In this document: piece after piece, positions 27,190-34,952 of the stretch
Position numbering within the stretch: position 1 is the stretch's first letter
How the letters are laid out: every line of letters begins with the position of its first letter
Origin: Prevotellaceae bacterium
GTDB lineage: Bacteria; Bacteroidota; Bacteroidia; Bacteroidales; Paludibacteraceae
Length of the DNA: 38,159 nucleotides
Direction: 5' to 3'
NCBI GenBank assembly: GCA_031271005.1
Contig: JAISWT010000018.1
Span: 1 to 38,159, forward strand
The notes under the pieces: model-generated
What the model saw: the letters and a program-made list of their open reading frames with translations, nothing else
Told to the model about the DNA's origin: nothing
The model's database searches: none
Translations under genes and position numbers: made by a program

Positions 27190-27431
27190 TTGGTTAATAA
27201 TTAAGAAATGTTTTTTAATTGAGAATTGAGAATTGAGAATTAAAACAATTAGCAGATAGCAGATCGTAATTCGTAATTCGTAATTGGATTTAATTTCTAA
27301 CTATTCCTAACTATTCCTAACTAAACTCTAAACTCTAAACTCTAAACTCTAAACTCTAAATTGCTAATTGCTAATTGAAGAAGGGCTTTCTCTCAATAAA
27401 ATAAAAAATCAGTTATTTTATGTCAATTAAA
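27190..27431. repeat. Compound heptamer arrays after the nucleotidyltransferase gene
   Basis: This spacer holds, in order: GAGAATT x3 (27221-27241), CGTAATT x3 (27265-27285), a 10-bp pair CTATTCCTAA x2 (27301-27320), CTAAACT x5 (27321-27355) and CTAATTG x2 (27364-27377). Four of the five arrays have a 7-bp period with unrelated units. CTAAACT and CTAATTG also occur at 17629-17677. Confidence 0.9.
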
Positions 27432-27462
27432 TTGCATAAAACAGTAATTTTACTTATCTTTG
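27432..27462 (+). promoter_or_regulatory. Promoter of the lytic transglycosylase gene
   Basis: TTG (27432-27434) and TATCTTTG (27455-27462) have a 20-bp spacer, the best promoter match in the window. The leader would be about 105 nt. Confidence 0.65.
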
Positions 27463-27574
27463 CCACATTTAAACCGATTTGGCAACTGATTTTGGGCGCA
27501 AAAGCGGACAAGTTGCCTTATGAGCAAAGTTTGAGGTCAAATATTTTTATATAATTTTAGCAAAAAAGGGGAAA

Positions 27575-28888
27575 ATGAATATCTACAAAGCAGCACTCTT
27601 TTCTTTATTAGTATTCAGCAGTGTTTCGGCACAAAGTTCATACACTTACCGCAGCCGCAACACGGCGCAAGCATCTACCACCGATTCTGCACGCACTGTT
27701 ACACCGTCTGTTGTTGGGCAGGCGGCGACTGCTCCTGCTGATGTTTTGGAAATGCTTGACGAAAATTTGCACAAATGGGCACGCGAAAAAGCAAAATACG
27801 AAACCGTTTGCCGACACGCAGACGACCCGAATATTGCCCCCGACTCCGTCTACAAGGACAGGCTGAAAAGTTTGCCGTGGATAATGGAGATGCCTTATAA
27901 TTCGATAGTGAGAGGTTTTATTGACCTCTATACGGTTAGAAAGCGGCGACAAATGGAATATATGCTTGGCATAAGTAAATATTATTTCCCGATATTTGAA
28001 GAGGCGCTTTCGCAAAAAGGAATGCCTCTGGAACTCAAATACTTGCCTGTTATTGAGTCTGCTTTCAATCCTACAGCCGTTTCGAGTGCAGGAGCGGCAG
28101 GTCTGTGGCAATTTATTGTTCCCACAGGGCGGGCATACGGGCTGGAAATCAACAGTTTGGTAGATGAGCGGCTCGACCCGATAAAATCTACCTACGCAGC
28201 AACCGAATATTTGAACGATTTGTACAAAATTTATGGCGATTGGCATATTGTAATAGCGGCTTACAACTGCGGACCGGGCAATGTGCGCAAAGCGATTTCG
28301 CGCTCAGGAGGCAAAACAGACTATTGGGCAATGTATCCGTATTTGCCTGCCGAAACGCGCGGCTATGTACCTGTGTTTATTGCCGCAAACTACGCTTTTG
28401 AATTTGCCAGTCAGCACAACCTTTGCGCGCTGATACCGACTTTGCCCGCAATAACAGACACTATAGAACTCTACGAAAGAGTTCATTTTCAGCAAATTGC
28501 ATCGGTTATTAATATTCCTTATGAGGAACTCAAAGCCATAAATCCACAATACAGGCAGGATATTATCCCCGGCACGCCCGACAAATCGTATCCATTGCGG
28601 CTACCGATGAAATATATTGACCCGTTTTTGGCACGCTACGATACGATTGTTGCCTACCGAGCAAGCGAACTTGTAAATAACCGTCGAGATGAGGTTGAAG
28701 CAACGAGGCATATTAAGCCAACGTACAATAGCGGTTCGGGCGCTGTGCGCTATCACACCGTAAAACGCGGACAAACCCTAAGCACGATTGCCGCACGATA
28801 TGGAGTTTCGGTTAGCAACCTTAAAAAATGGAACGGAATAAGCGGCTCAAAATTGAGAACAGGACAAAAATTAAAAATCAGAAAATAA
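27575..28888 (+). CDS. MltD-like lytic transglycosylase with LysM domain
   Basis: The protein has 437 residues. A signal peptide (about 1-19, ending VSAQ) is followed by a low-complexity Thr/Ala stretch. A GH23 (SLT) domain spans about 145-270, with the catalytic E161 in LPVIESAFNPTAVS, then GAAGLWQF and AYNCGPGNVRKAI. A LysM peptidoglycan-binding module lies at the end (about 391-437, YHTVKRGQTLSTIAARYGVS through LRTGQKLKI). By family, it cuts the MurNAc-GlcNAc bond and forms anhydro-muropeptides in the periplasm. MltD of E. coli carries two LysM units; here one is clear. A palindrome follows the stop, then the merR gene. Confidence 0.93.
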   Translation: MNIYKAALFSLLVFSSVSAQSSYTYRSRNTAQASTTDSARTVTPSVVGQAATAPADVLEMLDENLHKWAREKAKYETVCRHADDPNIAPDSVYKDRLKSLPWIMEMPYNSIVRGFIDLYTVRKRRQMEYMLGISKYYFPIFEEALSQKGMPLELKYLPVIESAFNPTAVSSAGAAGLWQFIVPTGRAYGLEINSLVDERLDPIKSTYAATEYLNDLYKIYGDWHIVIAAYNCGPGNVRKAISRSGGKTDYWAMYPYLPAETRGYVPVFIAANYAFEFASQHNLCALIPTLPAITDTIELYERVHFQQIASVINIPYEELKAINPQYRQDIIPGTPDKSYPLRLPMKYIDPFLARYDTIVAYRASELVNNRRDEVEATRHIKPTYNSGSGAVRYHTVKRGQTLSTIAARYGVSVSNLKKWNGISGSKLRTGQKLKIRK

Positions 28889-28892
28889 AAAA

Positions 28893-28927
28893 ATATATTT
28901 CTAAAAGTCTGATTTTTAGAAATATAT
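28893..28927. promoter_or_regulatory. Perfect 14-bp inverted repeat before the MerR gene
   Basis: ATATATTTCTAAAA (28893-28906) and its exact complement (28914-28927) flank a 7-nt loop GTCTGAT. It begins 5 bp after the transglycosylase stop and ends 19 bp before the merR ATG. It has no U-run. It may be a terminator hairpin or an operator for the regulator. Confidence 0.55.
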
Positions 28928-28946
28928 AATACATTGAACCCGTTTT

Positions 28947-29258
28947 ATGGAAAAACTTTATTATTCTATAAGCGAAGTAGCCGATTTGCTTGCAATTAGC
29001 AAATCTAAACTCAGGTTTTGGGAAACGGAATTTCCACTACTTCGTCCGCACCGCAACGAAAAAGGAACGCGATATTATACTGCCGAAAATATTAAACTGA
29101 TTAAAGAAATTATATTCCTAAAAAAACAAAAACTGAAAAACGAAGGCGCGCGACAAAAACTGCGCGACAACAAAGACGATATTTCTAAAAAGCAGGAAAT
29201 TACCGAACGCCTGACCGCTATCCGTAGTGAATTGCTGGAAATTGCAAAACATTTATAA
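28947..29258 (+). CDS. Small MerR-family transcriptional regulator
   Basis: The protein has 103 residues. A winged helix-turn-helix at the start reads YYSISEVADLLAISKSKLRFWE (helices at about 6-26), then RPHRNEKGTRYYTAENIKLI in the wing and second helix. A short Lys-rich coiled coil follows (about 50-102). The usual effector-binding C-terminal domain is absent, which is normal for this small Bacteroidota group. It should bind DNA as a dimer. The palindrome directly upstream is a candidate self-operator. The effector is unknown. Confidence 0.88.
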   Translation: MEKLYYSISEVADLLAISKSKLRFWETEFPLLRPHRNEKGTRYYTAENIKLIKEIIFLKKQKLKNEGARQKLRDNKDDISKKQEITERLTAIRSELLEIAKHL

Positions 29259-29260
29259 AT

Positions 29261-29281
29261 AGAACATAGAACATAGAACAT
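29261..29281. repeat. Heptamer array (AGAACAT)x3
   Basis: Three perfect copies begin just after the merR stop and end in AGACAAAAGAC. The same array and the same end sequence reappear after the palindrome at 29330-29396. Confidence 0.9.
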
Positions 29282-29295
29282 AGACAAAAGACGTT

Positions 29296-29327
29296 GTAGA
29301 GACGCCCAAATTGGGCGTCTTTACTAC
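29296..29327. repeat. REP-like palindrome GTAGAGACGCCC/GGGCGTCT...CTAC
   Basis: AGACGCCC (29300-29307) pairs with GGGCGTCT (29313-29320) around an AAATT centre, with outer GTAG (29296-29299) and CTAC (29324-29327) offset by a 3-nt insertion. It is GC-rich against AT-rich surroundings. Similar GTAGAGACGC palindromes are known as interspersed repeats in several phyla. It interrupts the AGAACAT array. Confidence 0.65.
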
Positions 29328-29329
29328 CC

Positions 29330-29385
29330 AGAACATAGAACATAGAACATAGAACATAGAACATAGAATATAGAATATAGAATAT
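29330..29385. repeat. Heptamer array (AGAACAT)x5 then (AGAATAT)x3
   Basis: Eight uninterrupted 7-bp units are followed by AGACAAAAGAC. Together with 29261-29292 this looks like an array split or duplicated by the palindromic element. The remaining sequence up to 29588 is AT-rich and holds only a plausible promoter (TTG at 29514-29516, TAATTTTG at 29539-29546, 22-bp spacer) for the porin gene. Confidence 0.88.
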
Positions 29386-29588
29386 AGACAAAAGACAGTT
29401 TTCAGAAGTTCCATTTAATTAAAAAAAAATTATTGACAAAAAATATTAAGTATCAAGATATTAATACAAAGCAAAAATTTAAGCCTAATCATTTGCAAAA
29501 GCATTTAACATAATTGTAACAAAATTGAAACGGTTTTTTAATTTTGTGCAGATAATTTTGCAGCGCTGTTTATCACAAAAATTTGTTT

Positions 29589-30620
29589 ATGAACGTTAAA
29601 AAAATTTATTTAACTGTTATCGTATTATTAACATATTTATTAACATTCGCTCAAAGCCCTCAAACAGAACATTTTGAACCGTCGGGGAAAATTATTGCGC
29701 GAACATTTTTTGACTTTTCGCAGGGCTTTGGCAGCAATGCCGACAAGACGGGGTTCAACATCACACGTGCATTTCTCGGCTATTCCTGTCAGTTTGCACC
29801 CACGCTTGGCGCCACAGTGATTATTGACGGCGTAGCGAGCAACGCCAACGGAAAAATAGAGCCACACATTCGTAATGCGTTTGTAAGTTGGACGCCTGCA
29901 AAACTCACGCTCAATGTCGGGCAGACAAATCTGTATCAGTTCAGCGAGCAGGAAAAATACTGGCAGATGCGTTATGTGCTGACAACTTTCCAAGACCTCA
30001 ACAAGATGGGAAATTCGGTAGATTTGGGCGTTACAGCGAGTTGGAAATTGAACCGATTTGTTTCTGCCGACATTGGGATTACCAACGGCGAAGGCTACAA
30101 AAAAGCGCTTCAAAACAGTTCCACACGATATGCTGCCGGCGTTTCGTTATATCCGACCATGCAGTTAGTTCTGCGTGCTTATGGCGACATTTACACCGAG
30201 AGTGCGGCAATGCGCGACTCCCTGCCCGCCGGCGCCGGCGACACAAAATTTGGCAGCCAGAAAACGCTGTCGCTCTTTGCAGGCTACAATAATGCAGCAT
30301 TTTCGGGCGGCATAGAGTTTGGCAAAGTGTGGAACAGAGCTTTTGTGCAAACTAAAAATATATACGGTATTTCGGCGTTTGCTTCGCTACAGCTTGCAAA
30401 AAAGTGGGTCGCATTTGCCCGCTACGACAGGACAAATGCTCAACTCCCGACAAGTTTCCCGTCCGGTAGGAACGCCACAAGCGGGCAGGTTGCCGTTGCA
30501 GGTGTTCAGTTTCAACCCGTAAAGCAGTTGAAAATTGCTCCCAACTTTCGCTACAGCGCTTCTGAACCTGCAAACTCAGATACATATTTTTTATATGTGA
30601 ATATGGAATTTAATCTGTAG
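29589..30620 (+). CDS. Outer-membrane porin-like protein
   Basis: I chose the ATG at 29589, giving 343 residues. A TTG at 29583 is less likely. A signal peptide (about 1-22, ending TFAQ) is followed by FEPSGKIIARTFFDFSQGF and alternating strands. NAFVSWTPAKLTLNVGQTN, MGNSVDLGVTASWKL and GVQFQPVKQLKIAPNFRYS are typical of the phosphate-selective porin O/P-like 16-strand group in Bacteroidota. It ends in NMEFNL, a beta-signal. By family, it is a trimeric diffusion channel in the outer membrane. The real substrate is unknown, and no phosphate genes are adjacent. Confidence 0.8.
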   Translation: MNVKKIYLTVIVLLTYLLTFAQSPQTEHFEPSGKIIARTFFDFSQGFGSNADKTGFNITRAFLGYSCQFAPTLGATVIIDGVASNANGKIEPHIRNAFVSWTPAKLTLNVGQTNLYQFSEQEKYWQMRYVLTTFQDLNKMGNSVDLGVTASWKLNRFVSADIGITNGEGYKKALQNSSTRYAAGVSLYPTMQLVLRAYGDIYTESAAMRDSLPAGAGDTKFGSQKTLSLFAGYNNAAFSGGIEFGKVWNRAFVQTKNIYGISAFASLQLAKKWVAFARYDRTNAQLPTSFPSGRNATSGQVAVAGVQFQPVKQLKIAPNFRYSASEPANSDTYFLYVNMEFNL

Positions 30621-30711
30621 AAATTTCCTGTAAGAAAAAAATATTTGGAAAGATACGAGTTTAATCGAATTAAAATAAAGTTTTCAATTAGCAATTAATT
30701 GTTAATTGTTA

Positions 30712-31530
30712 TTACAATCTCATTTCGGCATAGAAGCAGCCGTCGAAGGCGTTTTGTAAGCGCTTTGGTACGGTTTTGAACAGTCCAAACACAGCCGAGC
30801 CTGAGCCTGACATTGCTGCGTATATTGCACCGGAGGCATACAGTTGCTGCTTTATTTCTCTTATTTGTGGATATTTCAGAAAGACCGATTCCTCAAAGTC
30901 GTTGGTTATCAGGTCTTTCCATTCGTGTATTGAGAGTTTTATTTTCTCCGAAAGCGGAATTTCAGGGCTGCGTGGCGAAATGCCCGCGTATGCCTCGGCG
31001 GTTGAAATGTGAATTTCGGGCTTGACAATAACGAGATAATAGCCTTGTAATGAAACATTTACAGGCGAAAAAATATTGCCCGTACCTTCTGCAAAAACCG
31101 GTTTGTTAGCAATAAAAACCGGACAATCCGCGCCCAACCTTATTGCATAATTTTCCAACTGATTATCAGTGAGTTGCAATGCGCACAGTTCGTTTATCGC
31201 ACGCAACATAAACGCCGCATCAGCAGAGCCGCCACCCAGCCCTGCGCCCATAGGAATGTTCTTTTGCAGAGTAATTTTAATTTCGGGAACGGTAAAATCG
31301 TTTTTCAGCAAGCGCAATGCTCTGATAATCAAATTGTTTTCGTTGTCGGCGCCAATTTCCTGTCCCGAAACGCAAAGCGAATAATCGCCGCAGCCTCCGG
31401 AGAAATTAATTTCCAAAACGTCAGTAATCGGAATTGGATAGAACACCGTTTGAAGGTTGTGATAGCCATCTGCGCGTTTTTCAACCACATTCAGCCCGAT
31501 ATTTATTTTAGCATTAGGATAAATAATCAT
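30712..31530 (-). CDS. ispE: 4-diphosphocytidyl-2-C-methyl-D-erythritol kinase
   Basis: The 272-residue length is typical. IspE phosphorylates CDP-methylerythritol with ATP in the MEP pathway to isopentenyl diphosphate. The GHMP-kinase signature is clear: the N-terminal PNAKINIGLNVVEKRADGYH, the P-loop-like PMGAGLGGGSADAAFML near residue 95, and the C-terminal ISGSGSAVFGLF equivalent (MSGSGSAVFGLF near residue 243). The enzyme is cytoplasmic. The gene is alone and convergent with the porin gene; neither end shows a strong terminator. Confidence 0.95.
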   Translation of the reverse strand: MIIYPNAKINIGLNVVEKRADGYHNLQTVFYPIPITDVLEINFSGGCGDYSLCVSGQEIGADNENNLIIRALRLLKNDFTVPEIKITLQKNIPMGAGLGGGSADAAFMLRAINELCALQLTDNQLENYAIRLGADCPVFIANKPVFAEGTGNIFSPVNVSLQGYYLVIVKPEIHISTAEAYAGISPRSPEIPLSEKIKLSIHEWKDLITNDFEESVFLKYPQIREIKQQLYASGAIYAAMSGSGSAVFGLFKTVPKRLQNAFDGCFYAEMRL

Positions 31531-31790
31531 TTTAAAATTGGAGTTGATTATTCTGCAAAATTAAAAAAAAATAAGAAAACGTTCAATAAATAGTGAATAA
31601 TGAACAGTGAATAGTGAACAATAAGTATATTCTCATTCTGAAAACTGAAAACTAATATTGAGTGAGCATCTGTATAACAAAAACGATTTATACTGTTGAT
31701 ATGCTTGATATTATCGCAACTGTCCATCTCTTTTTTTCAAAATCTTACAATTTTTTTTTCACAATCAAACAATTTCTTGATTATTATCTG
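31531..31790. other. AT-rich spacer before the riboswitch
   Basis: It holds four degenerate heptamer units (TAGTGAA, TAATGAA, CAGTGAA, TAGTGAA) at 31591-31618. These are relatives of the arrays at 974 and 23412. No gene is visible in the remainder. Confidence 0.6.
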
Positions 31791-31798
31791 TAACTTTG
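31791..31798 (+). promoter_or_regulatory. -7 element of the riboswitch-nrdDG transcript
   Basis: TAACTTTG at 31791-31798 matches the TAnnTTTG element. The expected start near 31804 coincides with the first base of the riboswitch P1 stem at 31805. No -33 TTG sits at the usual distance. Confidence 0.5.
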
Positions 31799-31804
31799 CG
31801 CGAA

Positions 31805-31986
31805 GTTTTGGTGATACTTTTTCCGTTCGGAAAATGGTATTGAAAAGGGAATCAGGTGCAAATCCTGAGCAGACCCGCTGCTGTAAGTTCCTCAAAAGTC
31901 TTTGAATAATAACTCAAACCACTGCTCCCTGATAAGGGGTGGGAAGGTGTTTCAAAGATGGAACAAGTCAGAAGACCTGCCAAAAC
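31805..31986 (+). promoter_or_regulatory. Cobalamin (B12) riboswitch
   Basis: Outer stem P1 pairs GTTTTGG (31805-31811) with CCAAAAC (31980-31986). The conserved core is present: GGGAATCAGGTGCAAATCC then GCAGACCCGCTGCTGTAAG (from about 31848 to 31887), CCACTGCTCCC (31919-31929), GGGAAGG (31941-31947), and the B12 box GTCAGAAGACCTGCC (31967-31981). This is an adenosyl- or aquo-cobalamin aptamer by family. It lies upstream of nrdD on the same strand and should turn expression down when cobalamin is bound. Confidence 0.93.
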
Positions 31987-32006
31987 GGAATATGTTTAAG
32001 GCTTTC

Positions 32007-32077
32007 GGGGATGATAAGGCTTGAGACAAACAGAGCAGGGCGCATTTTGACCCTCGTTTATCCAAATCCCCCTTTTT
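32007..32077 (+). terminator. Candidate riboswitch-controlled attenuator
   Basis: A branched hairpin can form: GGGGAT (32007-32012) with ATCCCC (32066-32071), GATAA (32013-32017) with TTATC (32058-32062), and AGGG (32037-32040) with CCCT (32051-32054). CTTTTT follows. It starts 20 nt after the aptamer and is a plausible intrinsic terminator acting as the expression platform. The U-run is short and there are internal bulges. Confidence 0.45.
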
Positions 32078-32192
32078 AGTTTTCAGTTTTCAGTTTTAAC
32101 TGCTGTTTACTGGTTAGTTAAGTATGAAATGTCATTTTTTTTTATTGTAAATCTCTATTAATTATTAATTATTAATTATTAATTATTAATTA
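32078..32192. repeat. Heptamer repeats in the nrdD leader
   Basis: AGTTTTC x2 plus a variant at 32078-32098 and TTAATTA x5 at 32158-32192 lie between the riboswitch and the nrdD start. They are in the transcribed leader. Confidence 0.85.
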
Positions 32193-32244
32193 TTGATTGT
32201 TAATTGTCTAAATTTATTAAAAAAAATATCAAAATATATAATTT

Positions 32245-34329
32245 ATGGAAATCTTCATCATTAAGAGAGATGGAAAGCGCGAGCCTTTTTCCATCGAAAA
32301 AATCAAGAGCGCCGTTGCAAAGGCGTTTCTGTCTGTCGGCGGTTTTGCCACTCAGGAAGTTATTACCACCATTTTGAGCCGTGTGAACATTTCGAACGGC
32401 AGCACAGTGGAGGATATTCAAAATCAGGTGGAAGTAGCGTTGATGTCAGAACGCTATTATGCTGTGGCAAAATCGTATATGCTCTATCGGCAAAAGCGCC
32501 TCGAAGACCGCGAAGTGCGCGACAAACTCAAGTTCCTGATGGACTATTGCGATGCGCAAAACGCCGCAACAGGCAGCAAATTTGACTCTAATGCCAATGT
32601 GGAAAACAAAAATATGGCAACGCTTATCGGCGAGTTGCCAAAGTCGAATTTCATACGCCTTAACCGCCGTATGCTCACAGATAAAATTAAAGAAATATAC
32701 GGTAAAGAACTGGCAGACAAATACATAGATTTATTGAACCAACATTTTATTTATAAGAATGACGAGACCTCGCTGGCAAATTATTGCGCCTCAATCACAA
32801 TGTATCCCTGGCTGCTCGGCGGCACAATGTCTATCGGCGGCAATTCCAAAGCCCCCACTAACCTGAAATCGTTTTGCGGCGGTTTTGTCAATATGGTTTT
32901 TATTGTGTCGAGTATGTTGAGCGGCGCCTGTGCTACACCCGAATTTCTGATGTATATGAACTATTTTATCGGACTGGAATATGGCGAAGATTATTACCTG
33001 TTTGCCGATAAAGTTGTGGATTTATCAAAAAAACAGCGAACTTTAGACAAAATTATTACCGACTGTTTTGAACAAATTGTATATTCCATTAACCAGCCGA
33101 CAGGAGCGCGGAATTTCCAGGCGGTTTTTTGGAATATTTCTTATTATGACAAATATTATTTTGAAAGTCTGTTCGGCAATTTTCATTTTCCGGACGGCGC
33201 AAAACCCCATTGGGACTCGTTGAACTGGCTGCAAAAGCGTTTTATGAAATGGTTTAACAAAGAGCGAACAAAAGCCGTTTTGACTTTTCCGGTAGAGACT
33301 ATGGCTCTTTTGAGTGAAAACGGCGATGTGAAAGACAAGGAATATGCCGATTTTACAGCCGAAATGTACGCCGAAGGGCATTCGTTTTTCACATATATCA
33401 GCGACAATGCCGACTCGCTGGCGAGTTGCTGCCGTCTGCGCAACGAAATACAGGACAACGGTTTCAGTTACACACTCGGCGCGGGCGGCGTTTCCACCGG
33501 CTCAAAAAGCGTGCTGACCATCAACCTCAACCGATGCATTCAGCAGGCGCAGCGAGAGAATATTCAATACCTGTTTTTCCTCGAAGAAATTGTCAATATA
33601 GTGCATAAAGTGCAACTCGCCTACAACGAAAACCTGAAATATATGTACAAAAAAGGAATGTTGCCGCTTTTTACCGCCGAATATATCAATATGAGCCGAC
33701 AATATCTCACTGTGGGCGTAAACGGCTTGGTAGAAGCGGCTGAATTTTTGGGCATTGAAATTAACGACAACCCGAAATACGCTGAATTTGTGCAGCAGAT
33801 ACTCGGCTTGATTGAGACTTGCAACCGCCGTTACCGTACAAAAGAAACGATGTTCAACTGCGAAATGATTCCTGCCGAAAATGTGGGCGTAAAGCACGCC
33901 AAATGGGACAAACGCGATGGCTATAAAGTTGGGCGCGGCTGCTATAACAGTTATTTTTATATAGTTGAAGATGAAAAACTGAATATTATTGATAAATTTC
34001 GTTTGCACGGCAAAAAATACATTGAGCATCTGACGGGCGGCTCGGCATTGCACCTCAATTTAGATGAACATTTGAGCCGCGCACAATACAGGCAACTGCT
34101 GCGCGTAGCCGCACAGGAGGGCTGCAACTACTTTACATTCAATATTCCAAACACTGTTTGCAACAACTGCGGACATATCAGCAAGCACAACCTCAAAGCC
34201 TGCCCCAAATGCGGCAGCGCGAACCTCGATTACCTCACGCGCATTATCGGATATATGAAACGGATTAGCAGTTTTTCGCAGGCACGGCAGGAAGAGGCTG
34301 CACAGAGATTTTATGCAAAAGCGCTTTGA
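32245..34329 (+). CDS. nrdD: Anaerobic (class III) ribonucleoside-triphosphate reductase
   Basis: The 694-residue length fits the family. An N-terminal ATP-cone (about 1-90, FIIKRDGKREPFSIEKIKSAV) gives allosteric control. The C-terminus has a zinc site of four cysteines, C639, C642, C653 and C656 (CNNCGH and CPKCGS), and the glycyl-radical loop RIIGYM with G669. It reduces ribonucleotides to deoxyribonucleotides using a glycyl radical without oxygen. The activase nrdG follows 149 nt downstream. A cobalamin riboswitch precedes the gene, so B12 is predicted to lower its expression. This pairing implies that the cell also has a B12-dependent class II enzyme. Confidence 0.95.
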   Translation: MEIFIIKRDGKREPFSIEKIKSAVAKAFLSVGGFATQEVITTILSRVNISNGSTVEDIQNQVEVALMSERYYAVAKSYMLYRQKRLEDREVRDKLKFLMDYCDAQNAATGSKFDSNANVENKNMATLIGELPKSNFIRLNRRMLTDKIKEIYGKELADKYIDLLNQHFIYKNDETSLANYCASITMYPWLLGGTMSIGGNSKAPTNLKSFCGGFVNMVFIVSSMLSGACATPEFLMYMNYFIGLEYGEDYYLFADKVVDLSKKQRTLDKIITDCFEQIVYSINQPTGARNFQAVFWNISYYDKYYFESLFGNFHFPDGAKPHWDSLNWLQKRFMKWFNKERTKAVLTFPVETMALLSENGDVKDKEYADFTAEMYAEGHSFFTYISDNADSLASCCRLRNEIQDNGFSYTLGAGGVSTGSKSVLTINLNRCIQQAQRENIQYLFFLEEIVNIVHKVQLAYNENLKYMYKKGMLPLFTAEYINMSRQYLTVGVNGLVEAAEFLGIEINDNPKYAEFVQQILGLIETCNRRYRTKETMFNCEMIPAENVGVKHAKWDKRDGYKVGRGCYNSYFYIVEDEKLNIIDKFRLHGKKYIEHLTGGSALHLNLDEHLSRAQYRQLLRVAAQEGCNYFTFNIPNTVCNNCGHISKHNLKACPKCGSANLDYLTRIIGYMKRISSFSQARQEEAAQRFYAKAL

Positions 34330-34344
34330 ATTGTGATTTTATAT

Positions 34345-34506
34345 ATGGAATTATTAAGCAGGTTGATTTTTCCGGTTGAAGAATATTGTATCGAATATGG
34401 CAAGAAGAAAACGGAATTATCTCAACTTTTAAAATTGCTGACAAACTTGCAGACAGGATTAAAATTAAATGATTTTTTATGCTTAAATGCCACAACTACG
34501 ACATAG
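34345..34506 (+). CDS. Possible small protein between nrdD and nrdG
   Basis: An open frame of 53 codons starts at ATG 34345, 15 bp after the nrdD stop, and overlaps the nrdG start by 28 nt. The product would begin MELLSRLIFPVEEYCIEYG and be helical and amphipathic. It ends in a run of Thr codons inside nrdG, which suggests that the frame may close by chance. I recognise no family. Confidence 0.28.
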   Translation: MELLSRLIFPVEEYCIEYGKKKTELSQLLKLLTNLQTGLKLNDFLCLNATTTT

Positions 34507-34952
34507 TTTTTCAGGAAATTCCTAACGAAACAACGCTTGCGATAAACATTGCAAATTGCCCCAATCGTTGCGTAGGCTGCCACAGCCCACATTTGCAGCA
34601 GGACATTGGCGAAGACTTGACTGAGAGCGTGCTGTCATCTCTGCTCAAAAAATACGGCAACTCTGTTACCTGCGTTTGCTTTATGGGCGGCGATAACGCG
34701 CCCGAAGAGGTCTTGAATTTGGCAAAATTTGTGCGTTGCGAGGCAAAAAAGTTTTCGCCTTTGCCATTAAAAACTGCGTGGTATTCAGGCTGTTCTACCA
34801 TATTTGAAGGTGCGCAGAAAAATTTTGATTATATCAAAATCGGAGCATATACAGAACGCTTGGGCGGATTAAATTCGCCAGCAACAAATCAAAAATTATA
34901 CCGAATAGAAAATGGAAAAATGACAGAAATTCATTTATCTTGTCATCTGTAA
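34479..34952 (+). CDS. nrdG: Anaerobic ribonucleotide reductase-activating protein
   Basis: The 157-residue length is typical. The radical SAM motif is C27-x3-C31-x2-C34 in CPNRCVGCHSPH, which binds a 4Fe-4S cluster and S-adenosylmethionine. FMGGDNAPEEV near residue 68 is the GGE-like strand. Using SAM it makes the glycyl radical on NrdD. The gene lies in the nrd transcript under the riboswitch. The start at 34479 is supported by the family N-terminus, which begins about 25 residues before the first cysteine. Confidence 0.93.
   Translation: MLKCHNYDIVFQEIPNETTLAINIANCPNRCVGCHSPHLQQDIGEDLTESVLSSLLKKYGNSVTCVCFMGGDNAPEEVLNLAKFVRCEAKKFSPLPLKTAWYSGCSTIFEGAQKNFDYIKIGAYTERLGGLNSPATNQKLYRIENGKMTEIHLSCHL

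Noticed and set aside
974-32192. CRISPR array
   Set aside because: The tandem units are 7 bp with no spacers between them, and no cas genes are present.
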